A stretch of DNA of 64,000 bases from Exilispira sp964581895 (GTDB lineage Bacteria; Spirochaetota; JAAYUW01). The notes beneath the pieces were generated by a model. It was not told where the DNA came from. It ran no database searches and saw nothing but the letters and a program-made list of their open reading frames with translations. Numbering within the stretch: position 1 is the first letter of the stretch; each line of letters begins with the position of its first letter. This document shows, one piece after another, positions 1-8,942 of the stretch. The translations under genes and the position numbers were made by a program. Location: assembly GCA_964581895.1 (NCBI GenBank), contig CAZOPR010000006.1, forward strand, positions 1 to 64,000, in the 5' to 3' direction.

Positions 1-1181
1 CAACAATAAGTGATACAGCCATTACGGTTACAGGAACAATTAACGATTTAGATGGAGATGCTACTAAGGTTAAAGTATGGATAACTGATACAGTTCTTTC
101 TGGATGGGATTATGATGTTAGTTCAGGGCAATTTTCAGTAAACCTAGATTTGACAAGTCTAACAAGCGGCACACATATAATATGTGCTCAAGGTTATGAT
201 GCTAACAACAATATAAGTGATACAATTTCTATTAGTTTTACCTATAATGGTGGTGGCGGTGGTGGTTCTGCACCAGTTGTAACAATAACAAGTCCAACAG
301 AAGGTGCTATAATAACTAATTCTTCTCTTACAATAAGTGGAACTATAACCGATGCAGATGAAGACAAATCTCATATTACAGCTATAGTACAAGGATATCC
401 TGCAATTACAAATACAACAAGTAATATTTACAATGTTTACTATTTTGATATTATACTAGATCTATCTTCATTATCTTCTGGACAATATACTATAGAAGTT
501 ATTGGTTATGATTTACGAAACAATGCAAGTGAACCTAAATATGTAACAATTAATTATTCCCCTGGTTCATCAAATTTACTATTAAATGGATATTTTACCG
601 ATTCAGGATGGTTTGATAATGATATAACTTATAGTGATGGTTATATTGTTGGAATATATCTTAACCAACCAAATGACGGCGACTTTTTACCATATTGGAC
701 ATTTTTTATATGGGTTCCAGAAGAAGATTATCCTAAAATAGATATTTCTTCAGGTTCTGTAAAAATGTATACTACTAATCCAAATTCTAATGGTTCAGCA
801 ATGGGGATGACTCAAGATACAAGTTCACTAAGTGATTTCAAAACAGGTTCTGGTAAAACTATTAAAATAAAGTTTAGAATAGATAGTTTTGCTGGTGGAA
901 GTTGTGTTTCCCCATATTTTGAAGCACCAGTTAAAATTAATATAATATCAGGTGGTTCGGATTATACTATAGCTGCATTTACTACTAACACTCTTATTAA
1001 GGATGGGGGATATGGTTTTGGGGGATTACAAACTCAAACTAATTTAGAGTATGAATTTACTTTACCAACTACAGCATTAAATGGAACTACTATACCACTT
1101 GATCAGCAAATTACTGCATTAAGTATCTGGTGTAATGGTTGGACATGGGATGTTACAATCTACTCTATTGAGGTTTACTAA
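1..1181 (+). CDS. Ig-like repeat surface/secreted protein, 5' truncated by the window edge
   Basis: The frame is open from base 3 to the TAA at 1179-1181, so the gene starts outside the window; the first TTG at 150 is internal. The visible part has at least two Ig-like modules of the type GTI(N/T)D-D.D, each ending in a phrase like LDLTSLTSGTH or LDLSSLSSGQY followed by G.D...N. A Gly-rich linker of six glycines near base 250 separates them. The last ~200 residues begin with LLLNGYFTDSGW and resemble a carbohydrate-binding-like jelly roll. I infer an exported, modular adhesion or polysaccharide-binding protein. No catalytic motif is visible, so the function is unknown. A strong bidirectional terminator follows. 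Confidence 0.75.
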   Translation, partial: TISDTAITVTGTINDLDGDATKVKVWITDTVLSGWDYDVSSGQFSVNLDLTSLTSGTHIICAQGYDANNNISDTISISFTYNGGGGGGSAPVVTITSPTEGAIITNSSLTISGTITDADEDKSHITAIVQGYPAITNTTSNIYNVYYFDIILDLSSLSSGQYTIEVIGYDLRNNASEPKYVTINYSPGSSNLLLNGYFTDSGWFDNDITYSDGYIVGIYLNQPNDGDFLPYWTFFIWVPEEDYPKIDISSGSVKMYTTNPNSNGSAMGMTQDTSSLSDFKTGSGKTIKIKFRIDSFAGGSCVSPYFEAPVKINIISGGSDYTIAAFTTNTLIKDGGYGFGGLQTQTNLEYEFTLPTTALNGTTIPLDQQITALSIWCNGWTWDVTIYSIEVY

Positions 1182-1230
1182 AAATTTAGTAAAACTATTA
1201 AAAATTTGCTTTATTAAATTATTATTAACA

Positions 1231-1265
1231 AAAAATGCGGAAAGGTTTTGCCTTTCCGCATTTTT
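1231..1265. terminator. Bidirectional intrinsic terminator
   Basis: The arms TGCGGAAAGG and CCTTTCCGCA close around a 5-base loop (TTTTG). The hairpin is flanked by AAAAA on its left and TTTTT on its right, so each strand has a U-tract after the stem. It lies between the convergent surface-protein gene and aroC; the aroC stop codon is only two bases away. Confidence 0.93.
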
Positions 1266-1266
1266 G

Positions 1267-2274
1267 TTAATAGAGAAAAGAATTATTTATATAAATAAAA
1301 TCAAGTAAAACTATTGATGTGACTGCTTGCACGATAATTGGAGTTCTTAATACATAGCAAATATCATATCTTCCATTGAAAGAAATTTCAACTTTTTCGT
1401 TTGTTTTTATGTTAATGGTCTGTTGACTTTTTTTTATGCTGGAGGCTGGTCGAAAGTAGCTGGTAAAAAAAATCTCATTACCATTTGTTATCCCGCCATT
1501 TATGCCGCCAGTATTGTTTGTTAATGTTTTTCCATCTTTATTTATATAGATATCATTAAAGATTGAGCCTTTCATTTTGGAAGATTCTATCCCACTACCA
1601 AATGAGACTGCTTTAAGACCTGGTATCGAAAAAAGAAGATGAGAAAGATTGGATTCAAAACTATCGAAAAAAGGCTCACCAAGTCCAGCAGGGCAATTTT
1701 TGATCTCGGTTTTTACTATACCACCAAGGGAGTCTTGCTCATCATAGGCTTGCTTTAGGGCAAGTAAGGCATCTTCTGAAGGATAAGGGAAGCCTGCAAC
1801 TTCTATGACTTCTGATTTTATTAAGATTCTTGGAAAAATATTTCTAATAATCTTTTTTGCGATAGTTCCTGCAACTACCAAAGCGGCTGTAAGCCTTCCA
1901 GAAAAGATTCCACCTCCTCTATAATCATTGTATCCTTTGTATTTTATTTTAGCTACAAAATCAGCGTGAGAAGGTCTTGGATTAAACTTGTTTTCCTCGT
2001 AAAAATGGCTATTTACATCACTATTTTTTATCAAGAGGGTTAATGGTGCACCAGTTGTTTTTCCATTGAATAAACCAGATATTATATTAACTTCATCTTC
2101 TTCCTTTCTTTTGGTAGTCCATTTTTCTCTGGGTCTTCTTAATGCAAGATCCTGCTTGAAATCTTTTGCTGATAAATCAAGCCCTGGTTTTACTCCATCG
2201 ATGTTTATACCGATAAATTCACCGTGAGATTCACCAAATATTGTAAGTTTAAAAATTCTTCCAAAACTATTCAT
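1267..2274 (-). CDS. aroC: Chorismate synthase
   Basis: Converts 5-enolpyruvylshikimate-3-phosphate to chorismate, the last common step of aromatic biosynthesis, using reduced FMN in the cytoplasm. The 335-residue length suits the family. Visible signatures are GESHG at residues 14-18 (conserved His17), the basic stretch RRPREKW near 46-52, RPSHAD at 100-105 and GGGIFSGR at 120-127; the Gly usual in RPGHAD is Ser here. The ATG lies inside the end of aroA, giving an 8-base overlap, and its ribosome-binding site is the Glu-codon run at the aroA 3' end. Translational coupling is likely. It is the last gene of aroB-aroA-aroC. Confidence 0.96.
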   Translation of the reverse strand: MNSFGRIFKLTIFGESHGEFIGINIDGVKPGLDLSAKDFKQDLALRRPREKWTTKRKEEDEVNIISGLFNGKTTGAPLTLLIKNSDVNSHFYEENKFNPRPSHADFVAKIKYKGYNDYRGGGIFSGRLTAALVVAGTIAKKIIRNIFPRILIKSEVIEVAGFPYPSEDALLALKQAYDEQDSLGGIVKTEIKNCPAGLGEPFFDSFESNLSHLLFSIPGLKAVSFGSGIESSKMKGSIFNDIYINKDGKTLTNNTGGINGGITNGNEIFFTSYFRPASSIKKSQQTINIKTNEKVEISFNGRYDICYVLRTPIIVQAVTSIVLLDFIYINNSFLY

Positions 2275-3751
2275 CTTCTTCCTCTACTTTTCCACCCAAT
2301 GATATAAAATCTTTTATGAAATTATTATAAGATTTTTTATAGGAATAGTTATCTAAAATCTTGATATTTTTATAAAAAAAAGAGCCAAAGATAGAAAAAG
2401 CCATAAAAATCCTGTGATCGCCAAAACTCGATAGAATGATAGAATCATTACTTTCTTTTTTTTCAATATAATCTGGATTTCCAAAAATTATCAGGCAATC
2501 TTTTTCAACCTCAAATCTTATTTGAGCCAGTTTAAAATTTTCAATAATAGATTTTAATCTATCTGACTCTTTATATTTTAATCTTTTTATTCCGAAAATC
2601 TTTGATTTTCCTTCACAGAAAGTTGCTAAAATAGCAATAGAAGGGAAAATATCAGGACAGTTTGATATGTCAAAATAAAATGGTTTTAACTGGTTTCTTT
2701 TTATCAAAATCTTATCTTCTTCTTTTGAAGAAAAAGATCTTTCAACTGTAATATCTGCTCCTGCCATTTTTAGCACTTCAAGTATCGCTGCATCTGGTTG
2801 CTTTGAATCTATATTTAAGTTATTGAATAAAATTTCTCCTCCAATTGCTGCGGCAACCATAAAATATGATGCAGATGACCAATCTGCCTCGATTATTATA
2901 GCATTAGGATTATTACTAAAATCTATTTTTGAGTTACCTTTAACTATATACTTTTCATTGAAGCTTGGGTAAAGTAGTTTCTCAATCTTGCTTTTTTCCA
3001 CTTTTTCAATCTTAATATTTGCCTTTTTCAAAATATCAAGGGTTAGATATACGAAAGGGCTACTTTCATAGTTTTTCAAAAATACCACTGAATCTTCTTT
3101 CAAAAAAGGAAGAGTCATAAATAATCCGCTAATATGCTGTGAAGATATATCTGTATTTAGCTTAAATTTTGAAGGTAAAATGGGACCTTCAATAAAAAAG
3201 CCTTTATCTTTTTTTGAAAACCAGATTTTTCCTTTTCCCTGCCTTATTGTTTGATATAGCATATTATGTGGTCTTGATAAAAGCTGGCTTGAGCCAGTAA
3301 TAAATGATTTCGCTGGGAAAAAAGAAAGTATCACCGCCGCTGCTCTTAAACAAAAGCCAGAATCCTTACAATCAAATAAAAGGCAATTTTTCTTATCTTT
3401 TTTAAGTAAAAGACTATTGAGATTTTTATCTATTTCTATTAAAAAGTTGTTGTTGTCGGGAAAATTATTATTGTTAGAGAAGTTGTTTTTATTATAAAAA
3501 TTATATTTGTTAGAAAAATTATTATCCTTAAAAAACTCTATTTTTGAATATGGTTTTATTTTTTTTACAAGATCAAAATAAGAGGCGATATCTTCATTAA
3601 AGCCAAATCCAGAAATTTTAATATTTTTTTCACTAAAAATTGATGAAAAAAGATACCTTGCTGCGACACTTTTTGAACAAGGAATATTTATCGAGCCACT
3701 TAAATTTGATCTTTGTATTTTTATTAATCTCATTTTATTTATTAATCTCAT
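2267..3751 (-). CDS. aroA: 3-phosphoshikimate 1-carboxyvinyltransferase (EPSP synthase)
   Basis: Joins phosphoenolpyruvate to shikimate-3-phosphate. Family signs include the N-terminal PCSKSVAARYLF (normally SKS.T.R), DSGFCLRAAA in the middle, and IKRLKYKESDRL near the C-terminus. At 494 residues it is longer than the usual ~430. The surplus is an Asn/Phe-rich insert at about residues 75-104. The start is ambiguous: an 18-bp tandem duplication gives two in-frame ATGs (3751 and 3733; MRLINKMRLIK), and neither has a clear Shine-Dalgarno sequence. It overlaps aroC by 8 bases. Confidence 0.93.
   Translation of the reverse strand: MRLINKMRLIKIQRSNLSGSINIPCSKSVAARYLFSSIFSEKNIKISGFGFNEDIASYFDLVKKIKPYSKIEFFKDNNFSNKYNFYNKNNFSNNNNFPDNNNFLIEIDKNLNSLLLKKDKKNCLLFDCKDSGFCLRAAAVILSFFPAKSFITGSSQLLSRPHNMLYQTIRQGKGKIWFSKKDKGFFIEGPILPSKFKLNTDISSQHISGLFMTLPFLKEDSVVFLKNYESSPFVYLTLDILKKANIKIEKVEKSKIEKLLYPSFNEKYIVKGNSKIDFSNNPNAIIIEADWSSASYFMVAAAIGGEILFNNLNIDSKQPDAAILEVLKMAGADITVERSFSSKEEDKILIKRNQLKPFYFDISNCPDIFPSIAILATFCEGKSKIFGIKRLKYKESDRLKSIIENFKLAQIRFEVEKDCLIIFGNPDYIEKKESNDSIILSSFGDHRIFMAFSIFGSFFYKNIKILDNYSYKKSYNNFIKDFISLGGKVEEEDE
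3441..3530 (-). repeat. In-frame Asn/Phe low-complexity repeat inside aroA
   Basis: About 90 bases of degenerate tandem repeat, built on AAT/AAC runs broken by TTT/TTC, encode recurring NNF units (NNFSN, YNKNNF, NNNNF, DNNNF). Every length change must have kept a multiple of three, because aroA is open throughout. This is a lineage-specific expansion in a catalytic core gene, probably in a surface loop. Confidence 0.8.
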
Positions 3752-3756
3752 TTTAT
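3723..3756 (-). repeat. 18-bp tandem duplication covering the aroA start codon
   Basis: The unit ATTAATCTCATTTTATTT occurs at 3723-3740 and again, except for its last two bases, at 3741-3756. On the coding strand this duplicates the ATG and the next five codons in frame, leaving two possible starts six codons apart. Confidence 0.85.
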
Positions 3757-3854
3757 TAATATTGTTTTTTTTTATTTTTGAGTTTCAAATTTTTGATCTA
3801 TAAATTTTTACAAATTTAATTTTTTTTAATTTTTATTATAACTGAATCACTATA

Positions 3855-5111
3855 TTAACTTAACATCTGATTTAAGATTAAATTAAGTTGATTATCAAAA
3901 ATTTCAAAAGGAATCTTCTGAATCCTAATTTTATTATTGTTTAATATAATAGGTATATTGTAAAAGTTATTTTTATTTTTTTTATCCTGCGAGATTGCAA
4001 AAAAAATCTTTTCAATAACCTTTTTAACATCTAATCCATTTATTAAAAGCCATTTTTCATAAGTGATATTTTTTTCTATCATTATTGCATCTTTGATATT
4101 TTTTGGAAGGCCAAATTTTTCATATAAAAAGTTGGCCTTTTTTAAGGTATTTTCAGTATTTCTACAAATTTTACAAATTATTTGAAGTTCCAAAATGATT
4201 CCTATATAAAGGGCAATGCCATGATTTAGTTGGAAAGTGATTTCTAATGGATGAGAGATAGTGTGACCTAAATTTAGGCTATGTCTTTTATTGAAATCAT
4301 AAATATCATCTTTTATAAAATGATATTTCGTGTTTATAGCATAAAGTAAAAATTCTGGATTTTGTATAAAAAAATCTTTTAATTCATCATAAGAAAAAGT
4401 ATCATATAAAAGATTAAAATCTTTATGGTTTATAGATTTTGAATGATTTGAAGAATTAAAAGATTTAGATAATTTAGAAAATCTAACAATAAATTTATTA
4501 TATAAAGATCTATTTAGTAGAAGGTATTTTATAAATTCTGCAAAGCCAGAAAAAAAATCTATAAAACTTAGAGTTTTTAAAAATTCAGGGTTTATAAAAA
4601 TAGCAAGAGGTTGATTAACTGTTCCTAAAAGGTTTTTTACACCCATAAAATTTACCGCATTTTTTCCTCCAAAGCCAGCATCTATCATAGAAAGAAATGT
4701 TGTAGGGACTATACAAAAAGGAACTTTTCGTTTATAAATAGAAGCTGCGAAAGCTATTAAATCTGAAAAGGCTCCACCTCCAACTATTATAATAAAAGAA
4801 TTTCTATCAATATTATTTCTTAAAAAAATCGAAAAGATATTTTCAAGATAAGAAAAATCTTTTTCTTTCTCGCAAATCTTTAAGTATTCTATGGATATAT
4901 TTTTGTTTCTTTTTTCATCAGCAAAAGGTTTGAAAAAATCTTTATATTCTTCTTTATCCAAAAAGCTTTCATCAATAATAAAAACTGCCTTTACAAAATC
5001 GAAGATATTTTTAACTTTTTTTAAGATAAAAGATAGAAAATTGTCAGAATTATCAATAAATAGAATTGTTAAATCTTTTTTATTTTTGAATCTGTAAATT
5101 TTATTAATCAT
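3855..5111 (-). CDS. aroB: 3-dehydroquinate synthase
   Basis: Converts DAHP to 3-dehydroquinate, using NAD and a metal ion. Motifs are GGGAFSDLIAFAASIYKR (glycine-rich NAD loop), VPTTFLSMIDAGFGGKNAVN, FAEFIKYLLL carrying a metal-ligand Glu, LNLGHTISHPLE and LNHGIALYIG carrying the metal-ligand His residues. The usual HGEAV reads HGIAL, an unusual change next to a ligand. At 418 residues it exceeds the typical ~350; extra Ser/Asn/Lys-rich material sits near residues 207-228. ATG start without a clear ribosome-binding site. It is the first gene of the aroBAC cluster and lies about 100 bases before aroA. Confidence 0.92.
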   Translation of the reverse strand: MINKIYRFKNKKDLTILFIDNSDNFLSFILKKVKNIFDFVKAVFIIDESFLDKEEYKDFFKPFADEKRNKNISIEYLKICEKEKDFSYLENIFSIFLRNNIDRNSFIIIVGGGAFSDLIAFAASIYKRKVPFCIVPTTFLSMIDAGFGGKNAVNFMGVKNLLGTVNQPLAIFINPEFLKTLSFIDFFSGFAEFIKYLLLNRSLYNKFIVRFSKLSKSFNSSNHSKSINHKDFNLLYDTFSYDELKDFFIQNPEFLLYAINTKYHFIKDDIYDFNKRHSLNLGHTISHPLEITFQLNHGIALYIGIILELQIICKICRNTENTLKKANFLYEKFGLPKNIKDAIMIEKNITYEKWLLINGLDVKKVIEKIFFAISQDKKNKNNFYNIPIILNNNKIRIQKIPFEIFDNQLNLILNQMLS

Positions 5112-5181
5112 CTAATTGAATCTTTAATAAAAGTCATATATAAAATATATTTTTCAAATTTTAATAAAATTTTCTGTTTTT

Positions 5182-6261
5182 TTATTTGTTAAGTTCACTA
5201 TTTAATGACGGGCTTACATAATCTGTAAAAAAGATAAAACTATTGACTACTATATATGAATCTTCAAGGAATTTGTGGAAATTAGTATGAATCAAGTTTT
5301 TGTCGGCTTGCATAGCAACAACAGAAGCCAAAATTTTAATGGAATCTTCACCAATTGTTCCTTCAAGTAAAAAGTAAGCCCCAGGATAGATATCGAAAAT
5401 ATTTGCTAAATCTGGAATCTCTATCAATGCACCGCCAGCAGAAAGATTGATAATAGAGCCGACAACCTTCTGGTTGGTTTTAGAAAATTTTTTAGTTTTT
5501 TCATCAAAAATAAGCATGAGAAGACTTACAGGAATAACACATTCTTTTCTGAAAAATTTTCTTTTCTGAATTCTGTATACCTTTTCAGAGTGAGAAATCA
5601 TAAAGGCTTTCATCTTAGGATTTTCAATATCTCTTTTTATTTGTGACTGAAACATATAACCAGCATCATCAGGAACATAAAAGTAAACAGATATTTCCTC
5701 ATCTGCGAAAATCTCGTTTGACCTTTCATCTAAAAGAACTTTTTGTACTAAAATATAACTATCTGTGCAGTCAAGAACCTTCGAACGAAAAAAATTCTTT
5801 TTGTATTCAATGACAATATTTTGCCCAGCTTTTAAGTCATAAGTATTGCTTATCGCTGACTTGCCTTTATAAGGGATTAAAGAATAGTTTAATATCTTAA
5901 ATAAAGAACTTAAAATAGATTTATGAGGTTCAACATTTTTCTGATAAAAATGTTCAAGTGCAGCTTCAATTATAAAATTTTTCAGTTTTAATGGTGAAAG
6001 AAAAAGATCCTGAGGATGTTCCACTTTTTTCTCTTTTAATATAGATATAAAATGACGGATTGAGGTTTCATCAACTTTTTTATTTTTTAAAGTTTCCTCA
6101 ATATAGGCAAACTCTTCTTCTTTCCTTGATGATAAAATTTTCCTGGCATATGCTAATATTACAAAGAAAAAAATAAAAAGGAAAACTAAAATTGCAATGG
6201 TAAAAATTATGGCAGTCATTGTACTGGGTTCAATCTTAAAAAAACTAAGAGCTGATTCCAT
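5182..6261 (-). CDS. Membrane-anchored PilZ-domain protein (probable cyclic-di-GMP effector)
   Basis: The 359-residue protein has one N-terminal membrane segment (residues ~12-38), a charged middle region and a C-terminal PilZ domain. The PilZ c-di-GMP contacts are visible as a basic RKRKFFRKE stretch and, ~35 residues later, NLSAGG (the D/N-x-S-x-x-G element). I set the start at the ATG at 6261; the longer frame begins at a TTG without support. The gene is divergent from the flgJ-type gene, and membrane PilZ proteins often tune flagellar motors, so motility control is plausible. Which process it regulates is inference. Confidence 0.82.
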   Translation of the reverse strand: MESALSFFKIEPSTMTAIIFTIAILVFLFIFFFVILAYARKILSSRKEEEFAYIEETLKNKKVDETSIRHFISILKEKKVEHPQDLFLSPLKLKNFIIEAALEHFYQKNVEPHKSILSSLFKILNYSLIPYKGKSAISNTYDLKAGQNIVIEYKKNFFRSKVLDCTDSYILVQKVLLDERSNEIFADEEISVYFYVPDDAGYMFQSQIKRDIENPKMKAFMISHSEKVYRIQKRKFFRKECVIPVSLLMLIFDEKTKKFSKTNQKVVGSIINLSAGGALIEIPDLANIFDIYPGAYFLLEGTIGEDSIKILASVVAMQADKNLIHTNFHKFLEDSYIVVNSFIFFTDYVSPSLNSELNK

Positions 6262-6404
6262 GCTAATAATATAGAACAATATTTAAAATTTACAAATATT
6301 ATTTCAAATTTTTCTAACAAGACGAAAATAAGAATAAGAGATAAATAAATCAAAATATAAAAAATATAAAAAATAATATAAAAATTTAATTAAGGCAGTT
6401 ACAT

Positions 6405-6734
6405 ATGAATATTGATAGTAATTATATTAAATTAAAAACAGACTTATCTAAGACTCAAATCAAGGTGGAAGAAGTTGAAAATTTAGAAAAAAAAGACTTA
6501 AAAAGAAGAGAAGTAGCAGAAGAGTTTGCAAGTCTTTTTACACAGATGCTGTTAAAAGAGCTTAGAAATAGTCTTCATGAAGATGAAAATCCTCTTTATG
6601 GTGGTTTTACAGAGGAAGTATTCAAAGATATGTTATATGAAGAGTATAGTAAACAACTGACAAAAAATGGATTAAAACCTCTTGTTGATCTTATATATTC
6701 TTCAACTTTAAGGATGGATCAAAAAAATTTATAG
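6405..6734 (+). CDS. flgJ: Flagellar rod-binding protein, FlgJ N-terminal type
   Basis: This 109-residue protein matches the rod-binding domain of FlgJ: EEFASLFTQMLLKEL, then LYGGFTEEVFKDMLYEEYSKQL. It lacks the C-terminal muramidase of enterobacterial FlgJ, as in spirochaetes and many other phyla. In the family it caps or chaperones rod assembly in the periplasm. AAGG lies upstream of the ATG. The divergent neighbour is a PilZ protein. A separate peptidoglycan hydrolase would be needed for rod passage; the transglycosylase at 14341 is one candidate. The gene ends two bases before the convergent gene. Confidence 0.85.
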   Translation: MNIDSNYIKLKTDLSKTQIKVEEVENLEKKDLKRREVAEEFASLFTQMLLKELRNSLHEDENPLYGGFTEEVFKDMLYEEYSKQLTKNGLKPLVDLIYSSTLRMDQKNL

Positions 6735-6736
6735 TT

Positions 6737-8800
6737 TTATTCTTCAGGCATATAATATCCAAGCCAATTCTTGCCAACTCTTCCGTTGTATTGAACTGTT
6801 ATAAAAACCTGTCTATAAAAATCAGGTATGTAAGGATATGGAGTCTTATAGTAGACAATATATAAAGGCGATTGATAATTCTTAAAAAGCTTTATGGCAA
6901 GATCTGGATAAAACAACTCTTCATCCTCGAAAAAGTAACCATTTGTTTTAACTGCAAGCTCTTTTAAGAATGTTTTACCATTTCCACTACCAAAATAAAA
7001 AATGTAAACAGGTATATAATTGTTTTTTGCATAATTTATAATATCATTTTGAGAATGAATTGAAAATGAGGAGTTGGTAAATTCTCCATCGGTGAAAAGT
7101 ATTATCCCACCTTTGACAAATTTCTGTGTAAAGGAAGATACAGCTGAATAGAAAACTTGATCGAAAAAAGTAGTATCTTTATATGTATTTTTAGATGAGA
7201 TTGCTTCTTTAAGTTCCAAAATATCATTTTTTATAGATTTTACCTGTTCATAATTTGAAGTTAAAAAATAAGAATAACCTATGGATTTATCTATTGAAAA
7301 TATTTTTTCAATTATTTCATTTACCTTATCCCTATAATTATACATTGAATTCTTTGTATCTACTATAAGGTTAATCATAGGGTAATCATTTATTATATAA
7401 GAATAATCAGAGTTCAGTCTTTTGATTGTGGATTCATTTTCATTAAAAGTAAAATTTTCATCTGAAAGACCATAAACTGTTCTGCCAAATTGATCTTTAA
7501 CAGATATATATGCTATTATTAATGGATAATTTCTTATATCTAACCTTTCAAGTTTAACATCAAGGTTGAGATACAATTCATCCTGAGGAATAAAAAAATC
7601 TATTCTTTGTTTGTAAGGTTCGGTAACAACAAGATTATTATTTTTATCTAAAAGGCAAAAGTAAGGTTCATAAAGCTCAGCTGAGCCTAAAGATATTGTT
7701 TGAATAGATTCTGTATTGAAATCATAAGCAATTATCTTTTCTTTAGTAACAATATAAAGGTAATCATTTCCAGGGTAAAACAAACCTCTTGGTTCTACAA
7801 TTTCTGGCGATTCAATTGAATCTTTATAATTTCCCCATTGGTCAAAGATATCCAATCTGTTGTTGTAGCTATTTGAAACTATCAACTCTCTTTTTTCAGG
7901 AATATAGACTATATCGACAGGTTTATAAAATTCAGAAATCTCCTTTCCTATATTTCCAAAGGAAAAAACAAACTCATCTTTACTATTGATTTTAACAATC
8001 CTATTGTTCCCTTGATCTACAACATAAATATTGCCAGCTAAATCTGTGCAAATACCAGCAGGTCCATTTAATTTTTGCTCGTTTGTAAAATCCTTTCCAA
8101 TTTTTTTGATTATCTTTCCATCATAAGTAAGTTTATAAATAATATTATTTTTATAGTCTGAAACATATATAAAATCTGATCTTTTATCAAAAGCAATATC
8201 AAAAGGATAGCCAAGTGATACTCCAAAAGGGGTAAGAGATTTGTCAACCTTCCCATTTCTTACAAGTAATACATTGTTGGATCTATGTCCTGTTAAAAAG
8301 ATTCTATTTTGATAATCAATATCCATTCCAAGAGGCCATAAAAAGAAATTTTTTGATAAAGTAATACCATTCATCTGTTGATATAGTGTAAAATTTTTAG
8401 CTAAAATTTTTCCAAGGAAATTTCCTTCCTGAAAATATATACTTTCAAGCATATTCAAAAACAAATTATCATTAAATCCAAATGATTTTAATGTTTCCCA
8501 TTCAAAAAGAGCATTTTGTAAAAAGCCACTTTTATAGTAACTAAAACCAAGCATATATCTTGCTAAAAAATTTTTAGACTTATAAGAAAGGGATTTCTTA
8601 AAGTAAAAGATAGCTTTCTGGTATAAAGCATTGTTGTAGTTTATCATACCAGACTTAAATGCTGCAAGGGAATTAATATCTTCGATAGTGTAAACAGGCT
8701 GGTTCGGGTTTTCCTGAGCGAAAGAAAAAGGTTTTAATGGTAAAAGTAAAAGTATTAAAAAAATGATAAAAAAAACTAAAAATATGCTTTTCTTTTTCAT
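6737..8800 (-). CDS. Secreted TPR / NHL beta-propeller / VWA-domain protein
   Basis: 687 residues with an N-terminal signal peptide ending near PFSFAQ (residue ~29). A TPR-like region at ~40-115 includes LYQKAIFYFKKSLSY. At ~150-420 there are NHL-type beta-propeller repeats (LNGPAGICTDLAGNIYVVD, RGLFYPGNDYLYIV). From about 475 a von Willebrand factor A fold begins with LIVDTKNSM, a DxKxS form of the usual DxSxS metal site, and continues with ILFTDGEF. I infer a periplasmic or surface binding/scaffold protein; its ligand is unknown. The ATG has a GGAAGG ribosome-binding site. The domain combination is uncommon. Confidence 0.75.
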   Translation of the reverse strand: MKKKSIFLVFFIIFLILLLLPLKPFSFAQENPNQPVYTIEDINSLAAFKSGMINYNNALYQKAIFYFKKSLSYKSKNFLARYMLGFSYYKSGFLQNALFEWETLKSFGFNDNLFLNMLESIYFQEGNFLGKILAKNFTLYQQMNGITLSKNFFLWPLGMDIDYQNRIFLTGHRSNNVLLVRNGKVDKSLTPFGVSLGYPFDIAFDKRSDFIYVSDYKNNIIYKLTYDGKIIKKIGKDFTNEQKLNGPAGICTDLAGNIYVVDQGNNRIVKINSKDEFVFSFGNIGKEISEFYKPVDIVYIPEKRELIVSNSYNNRLDIFDQWGNYKDSIESPEIVEPRGLFYPGNDYLYIVTKEKIIAYDFNTESIQTISLGSAELYEPYFCLLDKNNNLVVTEPYKQRIDFFIPQDELYLNLDVKLERLDIRNYPLIIAYISVKDQFGRTVYGLSDENFTFNENESTIKRLNSDYSYIINDYPMINLIVDTKNSMYNYRDKVNEIIEKIFSIDKSIGYSYFLTSNYEQVKSIKNDILELKEAISSKNTYKDTTFFDQVFYSAVSSFTQKFVKGGIILFTDGEFTNSSFSIHSQNDIINYAKNNYIPVYIFYFGSGNGKTFLKELAVKTNGYFFEDEELFYPDLAIKLFKNYQSPLYIVYYKTPYPYIPDFYRQVFITVQYNGRVGKNWLGYYMPEE

Positions 8801-8942
8801 TTAACCTTCCACTTCGAAAATAGTATACAACAATTAGAATAAAGTTCAAAGTAAAACTGAAAAATTAAATAAAAGTAGATAAAAAAAAATATTGTGTTAA
8901 TATATAAATCAGATATGCAAAAAAATTTTGGAGGAAATTTAT

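Noticed and set aside
8928..8942. TTG start of the PEGA gene at 8928
   Set aside because: The codon overlaps the GGAGG ribosome-binding site serving the ATG at 8943; the same pattern recurs at 12960, 40802 and elsewhere.
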